Source: Deltaproteobacteria bacterium
GTDB taxonomy: Bacteria; Desulfobacterota; DSM-4660; Desulfatiglandales; Desulfatiglandaceae
DNA: 9,559 bases
Assembly: GCA_019307645.1 (NCBI GenBank)
Contig: JAFDJF010000036.1
Coordinates: 1 to 9,559 of the forward strand
Direction of reading: 5' to 3'
Positions within the stretch are counted from its first letter, which is position 1, and each line of letters begins with the position of its first letter. This document shows positions 1-7,187 of the stretch, one piece after another. Under the pieces are notes generated by a model. The model was not told where the DNA came from and did not search any database. It was given only the letters and a program-made list of their open reading frames with translations. Position numbers and translations under genes: made by a program.

Positions 1-1740
1 ATAACTGCGCTGTCTGAGTTTCTCTTCCTTAGTAGTACCCGTATATACTTTTTCCAAAGTCACAGGATGATAGCCAGAATAATAAATGACCGTGGCAACA
101 GTCATAGGCGTTGGCGTGAAATCCTGGACCTGTTCCAATTTAATGTCTATTTTACCGGCTTTCTCCGCAAGCCTGGCCATATCACTTTCAGTGCAACCAG
201 GATGACTGGAAATAAAATAAGGAATAAGCTGTTGGTTAAGACCATGCTTTCTGTTAATAGAATCAAAATCTTTTTTCAAATCATAAAAAAGATCAAAGGT
301 CGGCTTGCGCATGATCTTTAAAACTACATCCTCAGTATGTTCAGGAGCAACCTTAAGTCTGCCGGAGACATGATGTCTCACAAGAGTCTCGAAATAATGC
401 TTTTTGTCAGGATCGCCCCTATATTTTTTATCCATAAACAGATCGTAGCGAACCCCACTGCCAATAAAAGCCTTTTTCACGCCGTTAACCGCTCTCACCT
501 TTTTATAAATAGCGTTCAGGGGACTATGATCAATATCCAGGTTATTGCATATTGCGGGGTATGTACATGAAGGACGTTTGCATCTTTTACACTTTTCAAA
601 ATCTTTGCCCTGCATTTTATACATATTGGCAGACGGCCCGCCAATATCAGAAATATAGCCTTTAAAATCAGGCATCTTTGTTACTTGTTCAACTTCTTTT
701 AAGATGGCGCTTTCAGACCGACTTGCGATAAATCTTCCCTGATGTGCGGATATGGAACAGAAGCTGCAACCGCCAAAGCATCCCCGGTGTATATTGACCG
801 AATGCCGAATCATTTCATAGGCAGGGACAGGACCTCTTTTTTTATATTTGGGATGCGGCAATCGCGTATAAGGCAAATCAAAGCTTGCGTCAATTTCCTT
901 TTCCGACATAACAGGAAAAGGGGGATTAACAACAATGGTTTTACCGCATGCCTCCTGAATCAATCTGCTGTCAGGCTCCAACCTGTTCGACTCTTCTTCA
1001 ATGGATTTAAAGTTTATGGCATGTTGTTTTCTGTCTTCAATGCATGCCTCCAGTGACGTCAGCGCAATGTCATTCCATTTTCTTACCTTCGGCAACATAT
1101 CCCCTTCACCGATGAGGTACGCTGTTCCTGGAATGTTTTTTAATGATGAAAAAGGAACTCCTTTTTTTAAAAGTCTTACGATCTCTTTAATCGGGTTTTC
1201 CCCCATTCCGTAAACCAACAGATCCGCCTTACTGTCAACTAAAATGCCGGGTTTAAGTTGGTCAGTCCAATAATCGTAGTGAACGAGCCTTCGCAAAGAG
1301 GCTTCCACTCCTCCCAAGACAACAGGGACATCAGGAAAAATGCGCTTTAGAACAGCAGAATAAACGATTGAAGCATAATCCGGCCTAAAGCCGGCTTTAC
1401 CTCCCGCCGTGTAAGCGTCATCTGAACGCAACCGTTTATTAGCGGTATAATGGTTTACCATGCTGTCCATGTTGCCTGCAGTAACTGCAAAAAACATATC
1501 CGGCCGACCAAATTTCTTGAAGTCTCTCAGATCATCACGCCAGTTTGGTTGCGGAACAATAGCAACCTTCAGCCCTTCATTTTCTAAAACCCGACCAATA
1601 ACCGCAGCTCCGAAAGAGGGGTGGTCCACATACGCGTCTCCGGAAAACAGTACCACATCAACCTCGTTCCACCCTCGCTGTTCTGCTTGCTTTTTGGTGG
1701 TAGGCAACCAGTCAGAGATATGTAAATTGTCGTAATTCAA
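1..1740 (-). CDS. ygiQ: YgiQ-family radical SAM protein (UPF0313), 3' part beyond the window
   Basis: I translated the minus strand from 1740 down to 1: 580 codons with no stop, so the gene is open and leaves the window without its C-terminus. The N-terminal part carries family-typical stretches such as GDAYVDHPSFGAAVIGR, VTAGNMDSMVNHYTA and LGGVEASLRR. The radical SAM 4Fe-4S motif is C321-FGG-C325-SF-C328 (CxxxCxxC), inside NIHRGCFGGCSFCS. A second Cys cluster (C384, C387, C392, C398) follows, then GSGVRYD and KVAPEHTE. The family is found in many bacteria; its biochemical role is unknown to me, so only a radical-SAM reaction in the cytoplasm is implied. I chose the TTG at 1740 because no ATG is in frame near the conserved start (LPTTKKQAEQRGW) and a weak ribosome site (GATGAG) lies 7 bases upstream. 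The frame stays open further upstream into the flavoprotein remnant, with a GTG at 1791 as an alternative start. It sits 17 bases after that remnant's stop. Confidence 0.93.
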   Translation of the reverse strand, partial: MNYDNLHISDWLPTTKKQAEQRGWNEVDVVLFSGDAYVDHPSFGAAVIGRVLENEGLKVAIVPQPNWRDDLRDFKKFGRPDMFFAVTAGNMDSMVNHYTANKRLRSDDAYTAGGKAGFRPDYASIVYSAVLKRIFPDVPVVLGGVEASLRRLVHYDYWTDQLKPGILVDSKADLLVYGMGENPIKEIVRLLKKGVPFSSLKNIPGTAYLIGEGDMLPKVRKWNDIALTSLEACIEDRKQHAINFKSIEEESNRLEPDSRLIQEACGKTIVVNPPFPVMSEKEIDASFDLPYTRLPHPKYKKRGPVPAYEMIRHSVNIHRGCFGGCSFCSISAHQGRFIASRSESAILKEVEQVTKMPDFKGYISDIGGPSANMYKMQGKDFEKCKRCKRPSCTYPAICNNLDIDHSPLNAIYKKVRAVNGVKKAFIGSGVRYDLFMDKKYRGDPDKKHYFETLVRHHVSGRLKVAPEHTEDVVLKIMRKPTFDLFYDLKKDFDSINRKHGLNQQLIPYFISSHPGCTESDMARLAEKAGKIDIKLEQVQDFTPTPMTVATVIYYSGYHPVTLEKVYTGTTKEEKLRQRSY

Positions 1741-1757
1741 TTTATTCTCATCTTTTA

Positions 1758-1958
1758 CTAAATCCCTGCCTGTTTCATCAGATCGTTGCACGGAACCCAA
1801 ACAGCGCCGCCCGACATTGCCGTTGAACCGCCGTAAAAGTCCCCTTTTTCTATCACGATCACATGACTGCCATGATCCTTCGCAGTAACAGCCGCAGTCA
1901 TACCACCGCCGCCTGAACCTACAACCAGTATATCCGTGGAGTTATCCCATGTAATCAT
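1758..1958 (-). pseudogene. N-terminal remnant of an FAD-dependent dehydrogenase (KstD/fumarate-reductase flavoprotein type)
   Basis: Sixty-six codons encode only the dinucleotide-binding start of a flavoprotein: beta strand DILVVG, glycine motif G14-S-G-G-G18, acidic end of the second strand at E37 (VIVIEK), and the FAD-contacting YGGSTAMSGGAVWVP. The reading then stops (TAG) where relatives of about 550 residues go on, and the following bases already belong to the ygiQ leader. No catalytic domain is encoded, so it cannot be a working enzyme. By eye about 36 of 63 residues match the N-terminus of the full-length protein at 7779-9488, so the two are related but clearly diverged copies. The ATG at 1958 is preceded by GGGTGGAAA, a possible ribosome site; a TTG at 1973 in frame is less likely. 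I infer an internal deletion that fused the start of an old gene to the ygiQ leader. A real 66-aa protein is possible but unlikely. Confidence 0.75.
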
Positions 1959-1997
1959 TTTCCACCCGCACAAAGAGGGCCGGCACTGTGAAACAGC

Positions 1998-2026
1998 GAC
2001 TGAATCCCCGCTGCACTGCTTCAGTC
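1998..2026. repeat. Inverted repeat upstream of the flavoprotein remnant
   Basis: GACTGAA (1998-2004) and TTCAGTC (2020-2026) are perfect 7-base inverted arms around a 15-base GC-rich loop. It lies in the 185-base gap between E1-beta and the flavoprotein remnant, so it could be an operator or RNA hairpin in the remnant's old leader. Nothing else in this gap is recognisable except the larger hairpin at 2101-2146. Confidence 0.4.
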
Positions 2027-2100
2027 CCGGTATCAGTGAGGTTTTTGGGCATCAAAGTGAAGAAGGGAAAAGAGATTGATTGAATTTGTTGGGGAGTTCC

Positions 2101-2146
2101 TTAGGGCTCGCGCCAAAATGTGAATTTATTTTTGCGCGAACCCTTA
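2101..2146 (-). terminator. Stem-loop overlapping the E1-beta stop codon
   Basis: TTAGGGCTCGCGC (2101-2113) pairs with GCGCGAACCCTTA (2134-2146), with one mismatch and one G-T pair; A/T runs just inside can lengthen the stem. The stop codon of E1-beta (2144-2146) lies in the stem. On the minus-strand transcript there is no U-run after the hairpin, so it is not a standard rho-independent terminator. It may instead protect the mRNA 3' end or weaken read-through into the remnant and ygiQ. The hairpin is seen directly; the function is inferred. Confidence 0.45.
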
Positions 2147-3100
2147 GCCTTTTGCTATCTGCATCACTGCTGATATAAGCTTCTGCTCACTGGCAATCAC
2201 ATACTTTTCCAAAGGGGGGCTGAATGGCACGTGGACCTGCTCGCGTGTGACCCTTAGCACGGGCGCTTTAAGCAGATCAAAACCCTCTTGAACCACCGTT
2301 GCCGCAACTTCAGATGCAAAGGAACACAACAAAGGTGCATCTTCAAAAACCACCAGTTTTCCTGTTTTCTTCACTGAATCGAGGATGAGTTCCTTGTCCA
2401 TTGGAACCAACGTTCTAGGATCTATGATTTCCAGAGAAATTCCTTGTTTCTGTAATTTTTCTGAAGCATTCAGGGCTTCCGGGACCATTGCGCCCACAGC
2501 CACGACCGTAACGTCGGTTCCGATCCTTTTGATATCTCCTTTCCCTATGGGGATGGTGTATTCATCCTCGGGGATCTCACCTGATAACTCGCTGAGTTCC
2601 TGCTGCTCGAAAATAATCACAGGATTATCGTCCCGGACCGCGCTCCTGAAAAGACCGACGGCATCATAGACATTTGACGGCAGGATAACTTTGAACCCGG
2701 GGGAGTTTATGAACAGGGCTACCGGGTGGTCCGAGTGTTGTGATGCACCGGCGAAACCGGAACCCATTGGGACCCAGTAAACAATCGGAAGGTTGAATTG
2801 CCCGCCGGTCATATATCTCAGCTTGGCTGCCTGATTCACAAGCTGATCCATTGCCACATACATAAAGCTTCCAAACATAAACCAGACGATCGGCCTTAAT
2901 CCTGCAGCAGCGGCTCCGACACTGGCGCCGGTGAAGGCTGACTCGGATATGGGGCACCCCCTTACCCTTTCTTTTCCAACCGCTTCAACAAGGGCTTTGT
3001 TATTGTCGATATCTTCGCCCATCAGAAAGACATTTGAATCTCTCAGCATCTCCTCCACAGCAGCTTGCCAGAATGCGTATTGATACGTTAAATTTTGCAC
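2144..3100 (-). CDS. 2-oxo-acid dehydrogenase E1 component, beta subunit (acetoin/pyruvate dehydrogenase type)
   Basis: This 318-aa protein is the beta half of a heterotetrameric thiamine-diphosphate dehydrogenase, which decarboxylates a 2-oxo acid or cleaves acetoin in the cytoplasm and passes the acyl group to a lipoyl E2. The N-terminal transketolase-type pyrimidine domain shows MGED (27-30) and PISESAF with E53, the position of the Glu that activates the cofactor in E1-beta proteins. QHS (121-123) and PGFKVILPSNVYDA follow. The C-terminal transketolase domain includes VVAVGAMV, DPRTLVPMD and HVPFSPPLEKY. Length is normal for the family. I chose GTG at 3100 because GGAGG lies 6 bases upstream and VQNLTYQYAFWQAAVEEM matches typical starts. 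A longer reading from a TTG at 3130 would place that ribosome site inside the gene and overlap E1-alpha. Substrate cannot be decided from sequence. No E2 or E3 gene is nearby. Confidence 0.93.
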   Translation of the reverse strand: MQNLTYQYAFWQAAVEEMLRDSNVFLMGEDIDNNKALVEAVGKERVRGCPISESAFTGASVGAAAAGLRPIVWFMFGSFMYVAMDQLVNQAAKLRYMTGGQFNLPIVYWVPMGSGFAGASQHSDHPVALFINSPGFKVILPSNVYDAVGLFRSAVRDDNPVIIFEQQELSELSGEIPEDEYTIPIGKGDIKRIGTDVTVVAVGAMVPEALNASEKLQKQGISLEIIDPRTLVPMDKELILDSVKKTGKLVVFEDAPLLCSFASEVAATVVQEGFDLLKAPVLRVTREQVHVPFSPPLEKYVIASEQKLISAVMQIAKG

Positions 3101-3106
3101 TTTTAT

Positions 3107-3111
3107 CCTCC
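3107..3111 (-). promoter_or_regulatory. Ribosome binding site that sets the E1-beta start
   Basis: The minus strand reads GGAGG here, 6 bases before the GTG at 3100 and within the 26-base gap after the E1-alpha stop. It supports a GTG start rather than the upstream in-frame TTG at 3130. Confidence 0.8.
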
Positions 3112-3126
3112 GGACAAATGATATTC

Positions 3127-4095
3127 TCAAACCTGAAACAGGTCTGATAGAGCCTCCTCGGGTGCAGGCAGGGGACTTTCACGCGCAAACGCTACGGCGT
3201 CCTCAATTTCCTGTTTAACTTCTTCCCTTATTGCCGTTATCTTTTCCCTTGAAAGTAGCCCCTCGGCAAGCAATACCTTTTCGAATGCAGCAATCGGGCA
3301 CCGTTTTTTCCAGGCTTCCACCTCCTCATCAGACCTGTACTCAACTTCATAAATCTCCTCGCCTTGAGCATGCCCCATCCACCTGTAGGTGTTGCACTCA
3401 ATAAGCGACGGCCCTTTTCCTTCTTTTGCTCTTTCAACTGCCTCGTAAACGGCATCACATACTGCGAGGACATTGTTGCCATCAACTGTTTTGCCAGGCA
3501 TTGAATAGGATACCGCTCTTTTTGAAATAGGGATGACGGAAGTTACTTTCGCGGTGGGTGTCATCCCGGCATACTGATTATTGATCAAAAGAAATATGAC
3601 CGGCAAATTCCACACGGCTGCAAGATTCAAAGACTCATGAAAAGTACCCTGGTTGGATGCTCCGTCACCAAAAGAACAGAGCGTGACTGCCTGTTTACCT
3701 GTCATCTTTTGTGAAAGCGCCAAACCGGTGGACAATGGCAGTCCTCCGCCAACAATCCCGTTTGCGCCAAGAATACCATTTGAAAAATCAGCGACATGAA
3801 GCGTGCCGCCCTTTCCTTTGTTTGTACCGGTAGCCTTTCCATACAGCTCGGCCATTACCTTTTTTGTGCTCGAGCCTTTTGCCAATACATCTCCATGAGG
3901 ACGGTGACTCGTGACAAGATAGTCGTCTTTTGTCAAGGGGGCTGTCATGCCTACGGACACCGCTTCCTGCCCGATGGACAGATGAATAAATCCGGGGATC
4001 TCACCTTTTTCAAAAAGCTCGGCCACGCGTTCTTCAAAGAACCTGATTCTCAGCATGCCTTCATACATTGCCAATTTCTGTTGATCTGTTGCCAT
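3127..4095 (-). CDS. 2-oxo-acid dehydrogenase E1 component, alpha subunit (acetoin/pyruvate dehydrogenase type)
   Basis: This 322-aa protein is the alpha half of the same thiamine-diphosphate E1 enzyme and carries the cofactor's diphosphate/Mg site. Visible motifs in order: RIRFFEERV (16-24); IHLSIGQEAVSVG (37-49); the conserved loop SHRPHGD (63-69); KGKGGTLH (93-100); and the thiamine-diphosphate motif starting GDGASNQG (143-150) and ending at N172-N173, with the usual spacing. YRWMGHAQGEE and YRSDEEVEAW match the second conserved loop of PDH/acetoin-type E1-alpha, although the usual GHSxxDP is altered to GHAQGEE. Length is that of bacterial alpha subunits. ATG at 4095 is preceded by GGGGGAG. 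It follows the phosphoesterase by 29 bases and precedes E1-beta by 26, so the three are probably co-transcribed. Acetoin, pyruvate and branched-chain 2-oxo acids are all possible substrates. Confidence 0.94.
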   Translation of the reverse strand: MATDQQKLAMYEGMLRIRFFEERVAELFEKGEIPGFIHLSIGQEAVSVGMTAPLTKDDYLVTSHRPHGDVLAKGSSTKKVMAELYGKATGTNKGKGGTLHVADFSNGILGANGIVGGGLPLSTGLALSQKMTGKQAVTLCSFGDGASNQGTFHESLNLAAVWNLPVIFLLINNQYAGMTPTAKVTSVIPISKRAVSYSMPGKTVDGNNVLAVCDAVYEAVERAKEGKGPSLIECNTYRWMGHAQGEEIYEVEYRSDEEVEAWKKRCPIAAFEKVLLAEGLLSREKITAIREEVKQEIEDAVAFARESPLPAPEEALSDLFQV

Positions 4096-4124
4096 AAACT
4101 CCCCCGTTTGATTCGCATGACAAT

Positions 4125-5105
4125 CTACAAAACCTTGTCTTCAACCTTGACAACCTGCACCTTTGGCGTTGCACCCCTGAAATCAACGATCAAAAACTGT
4201 CTCTCGCATTCCGGAATATTTTCTCTGGGTATGGCTGCCGTGGGTCCGACCCTGTAATACGCGTTACCGTTGACGGTTTCGAGGCGATACTGATGCTCAT
4301 GGCCGGCAAAAACAGTATACGCCCTCCCCTTAAGCGCCTGCTGGAGATTCTTTAAGTTTTCGCATTGATATGACTCATCCCAGGCAGGCATGTGCATGAA
4401 AACCAACGTCCATTTGACGTCTTTGTGCCGGTCGATCACTCCCCTGAAATATTCAACCTGTGCATCGGAAATAGTTGCATGCCCGTGTGCCCCGGAATAT
4501 TTTTTCAGGGTTTCTTGAACAGTAGCGATGCCTTTCTGAGGATCATGTTTGACTGACTCAACCATCGAATGCATCCAGCCGCTCATCTTTTTTTCCTCCT
4601 CTTCAGGCTTTTCACTTGGAGGGTCCTGGGTGTTGAGGCAAAGGAAAAGAACGTTATTCAACACGAAATAGTAGTAATCTCTCCCGTAAAGATTTTTGTA
4701 GTATTCGGCCATAACATGGTTGGAGTAGTCGTGGTTTCCGGGAATCTTAAAAAAGCGCGAGTCCAGCTTGTCTATCAGTGCATCGAACTCCGCCCATTCC
4801 TGGTCGAGCGCTTCCACATCCCGCGTATAGCCCTCTATGTGGTCGCCGACCGACACCACAAAATCAGGATTCGACCTGTTGATTTTCTCGACGGCAGTCG
4901 AAAGTTTTCCCGGGTAATGAAGTCCTGTCCTGTCGCCGAAAACGGCAAAAACCATGCCCTCGCCGGCTTCTTCGAGTTTTTTGTCGGTCCAGGGTTTTGC
5001 GATATCTTCTGCGACATCGGATCTAAAACCCGAATCGCTGCAACCTGCGAATGTTAACGCCGCGGCAAGCAACGCAAACATAAATAATTTTATTATTAAC
5101 CTCAT
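4125..5105 (-). CDS. Calcineurin-like metallophosphoesterase lipoprotein
   Basis: The 326-aa product starts with a lipoprotein signal: positive MRLIIK, a hydrophobic stretch, then FAG-C22; Ser at +2 fits outer-membrane sorting, so the enzyme likely faces the periplasm. The metallophosphoesterase fold is shown by FGDRTG (D58), GDH (87-89), GNHD (123-126), MHMP (H238) and GHEHQ (268-272). These supply metal ligands for hydrolysis of a phosphate ester whose identity I cannot name. Oddly, the first motif reads D-R-T instead of the usual D-x-H, so one common metal ligand is missing or replaced; H63 is close by. A charged insert at 166-173 (KPEEEEKK) lies between GNHD and MHMP. ATG at 5105 has AGGAG 9 bases upstream. 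It is first in the minus-strand operon with the E1 subunits, under the promoter at 5229-5257. Why a phosphoesterase should precede E1 genes is unclear. Confidence 0.9.
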   Translation of the reverse strand: MRLIIKLFMFALLAAALTFAGCSDSGFRSDVAEDIAKPWTDKKLEEAGEGMVFAVFGDRTGLHYPGKLSTAVEKINRSNPDFVVSVGDHIEGYTRDVEALDQEWAEFDALIDKLDSRFFKIPGNHDYSNHVMAEYYKNLYGRDYYYFVLNNVLFLCLNTQDPPSEKPEEEEKKMSGWMHSMVESVKHDPQKGIATVQETLKKYSGAHGHATISDAQVEYFRGVIDRHKDVKWTLVFMHMPAWDESYQCENLKNLQQALKGRAYTVFAGHEHQYRLETVNGNAYYRVGPTAAIPRENIPECERQFLIVDFRGATPKVQVVKVEDKVL

Positions 5106-5228
5106 AGCCTTCTTCTCCTCTTAAGTTAACGCCATATGACGATACCGACCTGTCTGGATAGACGACCTGACTCATGCATGTAATCATGCCTGCAGCACGA
5201 CTCTCCGATTGTACCTGAAATTACCACA

Positions 5229-5257
5229 ATAATACCACACACCGACGTCAATGTGAA
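5229..5257 (-). promoter_or_regulatory. Sigma70-type promoter for the phosphoesterase-E1 operon
   Basis: On the minus strand TTCACA (5257-5252) and TATTAT (5234-5229) are separated by exactly 17 bases; each matches 5 of 6 consensus positions. Transcription would begin near 5222, giving a leader of roughly 115 bases before the ATG at 5105. That leader holds a small hairpin, GCATG-TAAT-CATGC (5176-5189). Seen in sequence; activity is inferred. Confidence 0.6.
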
Positions 5258-5558
5258 ATTTATTGAAGGATAAATCTTAGCCAGGCGACTACTAAATTAC
5301 AAGAACAGATAACTGACAGTAAAACAGTGGGAAAAAACTATCATTATATGTAAGCGCTCAGGCTGTCAGGGTTCATGCTTCACGGTTCAACCTTGAACCT
5401 GAGTCGTGCCATTTTCTTTAAATTTCAGACCTTTTGGGAAATTGTAGCGGACAAAAAGTTAGATTAGGAACCTTCACTAAAACTCAATTAGGAGTTATCC
5501 AACCCCACGGCAACTTTTTTTATGAGCATGAATCGTTAAAGACACATGTCATTTGAGC
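5258..5558. other. Divergent intergenic region without a gene
   Basis: This 301-base stretch lies between the two divergent promoters. I see no credible coding sequence. It holds the palindrome at 5384-5399, and the segment TCAGGGTTCA (5366-5375) could alternatively pair with TGAACCTGA (5394-5402), using one bulged base. The rest is A/T-rich with no further recognisable signal. It is the natural place for regulators of both transcription units to bind. Confidence 0.6.
5384..5399. repeat. Palindrome GGTTCAA-CC-TTGAACC between divergent promoters
   Basis: Two perfect 7-base arms flank a 2-base spacer. The compact symmetry fits a dimeric regulator site, but it lies more than 100 bases from either promoter, so it could equally be a genome-wide repeat. 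CACG before and CGTG after (5406-5409) add a possible outer pairing. Confidence 0.45.
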
Positions 5559-5587
5559 TTGACACACATATCTGGTTTCCATATATC
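5559..5587 (+). promoter_or_regulatory. Sigma70-type promoter for the desaturase gene
   Basis: TTGACA (5559-5564, full consensus) is followed after 17 bases by TATATC (5582-5587, 4 of 6). The start of transcription would be near 5594, leaving a leader of about 64 bases before the ATG at 5658. Because it lies inside the longer open frame that begins with a TTG at 5553, it argues for the downstream ATG. Confidence 0.65.
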
Positions 5588-5645
5588 TCTTAAAGAAACT
5601 GCAATTCTTATCACAGTCATTTCAAGCACTTTGACCAGAAAAAAT

Positions 5646-5650
5646 GGAGG
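5646..5650 (+). promoter_or_regulatory. Ribosome binding site that sets the desaturase start
   Basis: GGAGG lies 7 bases before the ATG at 5658, an ideal spacing, and decides against the TTG 35 codons upstream. Confidence 0.85.
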
Positions 5651-5657
5651 AAAGAAC

Positions 5658-7133
5658 ATGGCGAAAAAGGACTTTGACGTTATTGTGGTTGGCGCGGGTT
5701 TTGGCGGCAGTTCATGCGCAGGGTTACTGGCAAAGTACGGATTAAATGTTTTACTGTTGGAAAAAAATAACAGGGCCGGCGGAAAGGCCATGTCCATTTC
5801 TAAGGGCGGGTTCACACATACCCCGTGGGTTGTTATCGGTGCGCCGGTGGAGGGCAACCTGTATCAGGTTATACTTGATGAGTTGGGCGTTGCGGACAGG
5901 GCAGAACTGGTGGTCCCCGGGAATAGTGCCAGTATTTACAAAAATTCAACGGGAAAATACCTCAGGATGCCCCAGGCGGAATCAGGGGTAATGGATCCTA
6001 ATCCGGTTTTTGACTGGCTTGAAATAAAGGAAGATGAAAGAGAAGAGGCGCTCAGGCTTTTTACGGAACTGACACTGATGTCTCCTGACCAGACAGCCAC
6101 ATGGCACGGGAAAAGTTTTGACCAGTGGCTTTCCCAGTACAATACTCCCAGGGGCCTCTATGCTTTTCTCGTGAGCCTGTGCTGTGACGGCATGTTCATG
6201 GTCCCGGTTGACTCTCTGGATGCCGGGGAAGCAATAAAAGGTCTGCAGGACATGTTTCTTAGAAGTGGCGGTATGTTTTGCAAGGGCGGCTACGGCCAGG
6301 TGGCCGAGGCCTATTGCGAAGCGGTGAGACAGTATGGCGGCAGGGTCATCATGAATGCCAGGGCAGAAAAAATCGTCGTGGAACAGGGTCAGATAACAGG
6401 GGTTGTAACAAACAAGGGCAGCTTTAAGGCACCCATTGTCATAAGCAATGCCGGAATTCAGCCCACTGTGGTAAAGCTTGTGGGTGAAGAACACTTTGAT
6501 AAGAGTTATGTAATTTATGTAAAAGGCCTGATTCCATCCTGGTCATTGCTGGGTTACAGGTACTACTTGAATAAGAGAGTAATCGATGCACCTTATGGCG
6601 TCATAATTTCGAATGACAGCCCGTGGAGCCTGGAAAGGTTTTATAAAGCCAGGGCAGGGGAAACATCAAGAGAAGGCGTTGTCTACTTTGAAGTGCCTTC
6701 AGTTTATGATCCTGATGGGACACCTGAAGGAAAGCAGGTCCTTATGACCGGCTGCTATTGCCCGGCCAATCCTGATATGACAAAAAAGGAGATCATGGAA
6801 TGGGCGGAGGTCGGTGAAAAAATCATATTTGAGGTCTTTCCCGAGGTTGAAGATGCCATTGATAAAAAGGAACTATATACGACAAAATCAGTAAGCAGCC
6901 TCACACGGGATTCGGTTGTCCCGGGATGCGGAGGGGAAACAATCGGCCTTGGCCAGATTGTGGGTCAATGCGGGCCGGATAAGCCTTCAATCAAAGCCCC
7001 GGTACAGGGATTGTTTATCGTGGGTTGTGACGCAGGCGGGACAGGCGTCGGCACACAGCAGGCCATAGATTCAGGGATGAGTGTTGCCGATGCAGTTAGA
7101 AAATATCACCTGATGCACAAGGCAACCCCATAA
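5658..7133 (+). CDS. Phytoene-desaturase/carotenoid-isomerase-like FAD oxidoreductase
   Basis: This 491-aa protein has the plan of the CrtI/amine-oxidase flavoprotein family (COG1233 type). The FAD-binding start is VIVVGAGFGG with GxGxxG at G12-G17, E35 at the end of the second strand, and RAGGKA (39-44). A substrate-domain middle follows (CKGGYGQVAEA; GGRVIMNARAEKIVVEQGQITGVV). The family's C-terminal FAD signature is GLFIVGCDAGGTGVGTQQAIDSG (451-473, starting at G451), where the usual GDA is GCDA. Members oxidise or isomerise isoprenoid and other hydrophobic substrates; many bacterial copies have unknown substrates. No carotenoid-pathway gene (crtB, crtE) is nearby, so a role in pigment synthesis is not supported. 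ATG 5658 is preferred over the frame opening at 5553 because of the GGAGG and because the first 35 codons cover the promoter. Arginine codons are 16 AGA/AGG and 1 CGG, matching the resident style. It has its own promoter and appears monocistronic. Confidence 0.9.
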   Translation: MAKKDFDVIVVGAGFGGSSCAGLLAKYGLNVLLLEKNNRAGGKAMSISKGGFTHTPWVVIGAPVEGNLYQVILDELGVADRAELVVPGNSASIYKNSTGKYLRMPQAESGVMDPNPVFDWLEIKEDEREEALRLFTELTLMSPDQTATWHGKSFDQWLSQYNTPRGLYAFLVSLCCDGMFMVPVDSLDAGEAIKGLQDMFLRSGGMFCKGGYGQVAEAYCEAVRQYGGRVIMNARAEKIVVEQGQITGVVTNKGSFKAPIVISNAGIQPTVVKLVGEEHFDKSYVIYVKGLIPSWSLLGYRYYLNKRVIDAPYGVIISNDSPWSLERFYKARAGETSREGVVYFEVPSVYDPDGTPEGKQVLMTGCYCPANPDMTKKEIMEWAEVGEKIIFEVFPEVEDAIDKKELYTTKSVSSLTRDSVVPGCGGETIGLGQIVGQCGPDKPSIKAPVQGLFIVGCDAGGTGVGTQQAIDSGMSVADAVRKYHLMHKATP

Positions 7134-7187
7134 AAACCGGGGTGTCGGTACCACTGGAAGAAAGAACATCATGGGGCTATCATGTAA

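Noticed and set aside
67..1735. Several plus-strand open frames of 70-104 codons
   Set aside because: They lie opposite the fully intact minus-strand ygiQ frame, have no recognisable motifs or ribosome sites and are shadows.
3796..5057. Plus-strand open frames of 153 and 162 codons opposite the phosphoesterase and E1-alpha
   Set aside because: The minus-strand proteins carry clear family motifs across these stretches; the plus-strand frames have low-complexity, motif-free translations.
5658..7133. Carotenoid biosynthesis cluster
   Set aside because: Only a desaturase-like flavoprotein is present; no phytoene synthase, prenyl synthase or cyclase gene is in the window.
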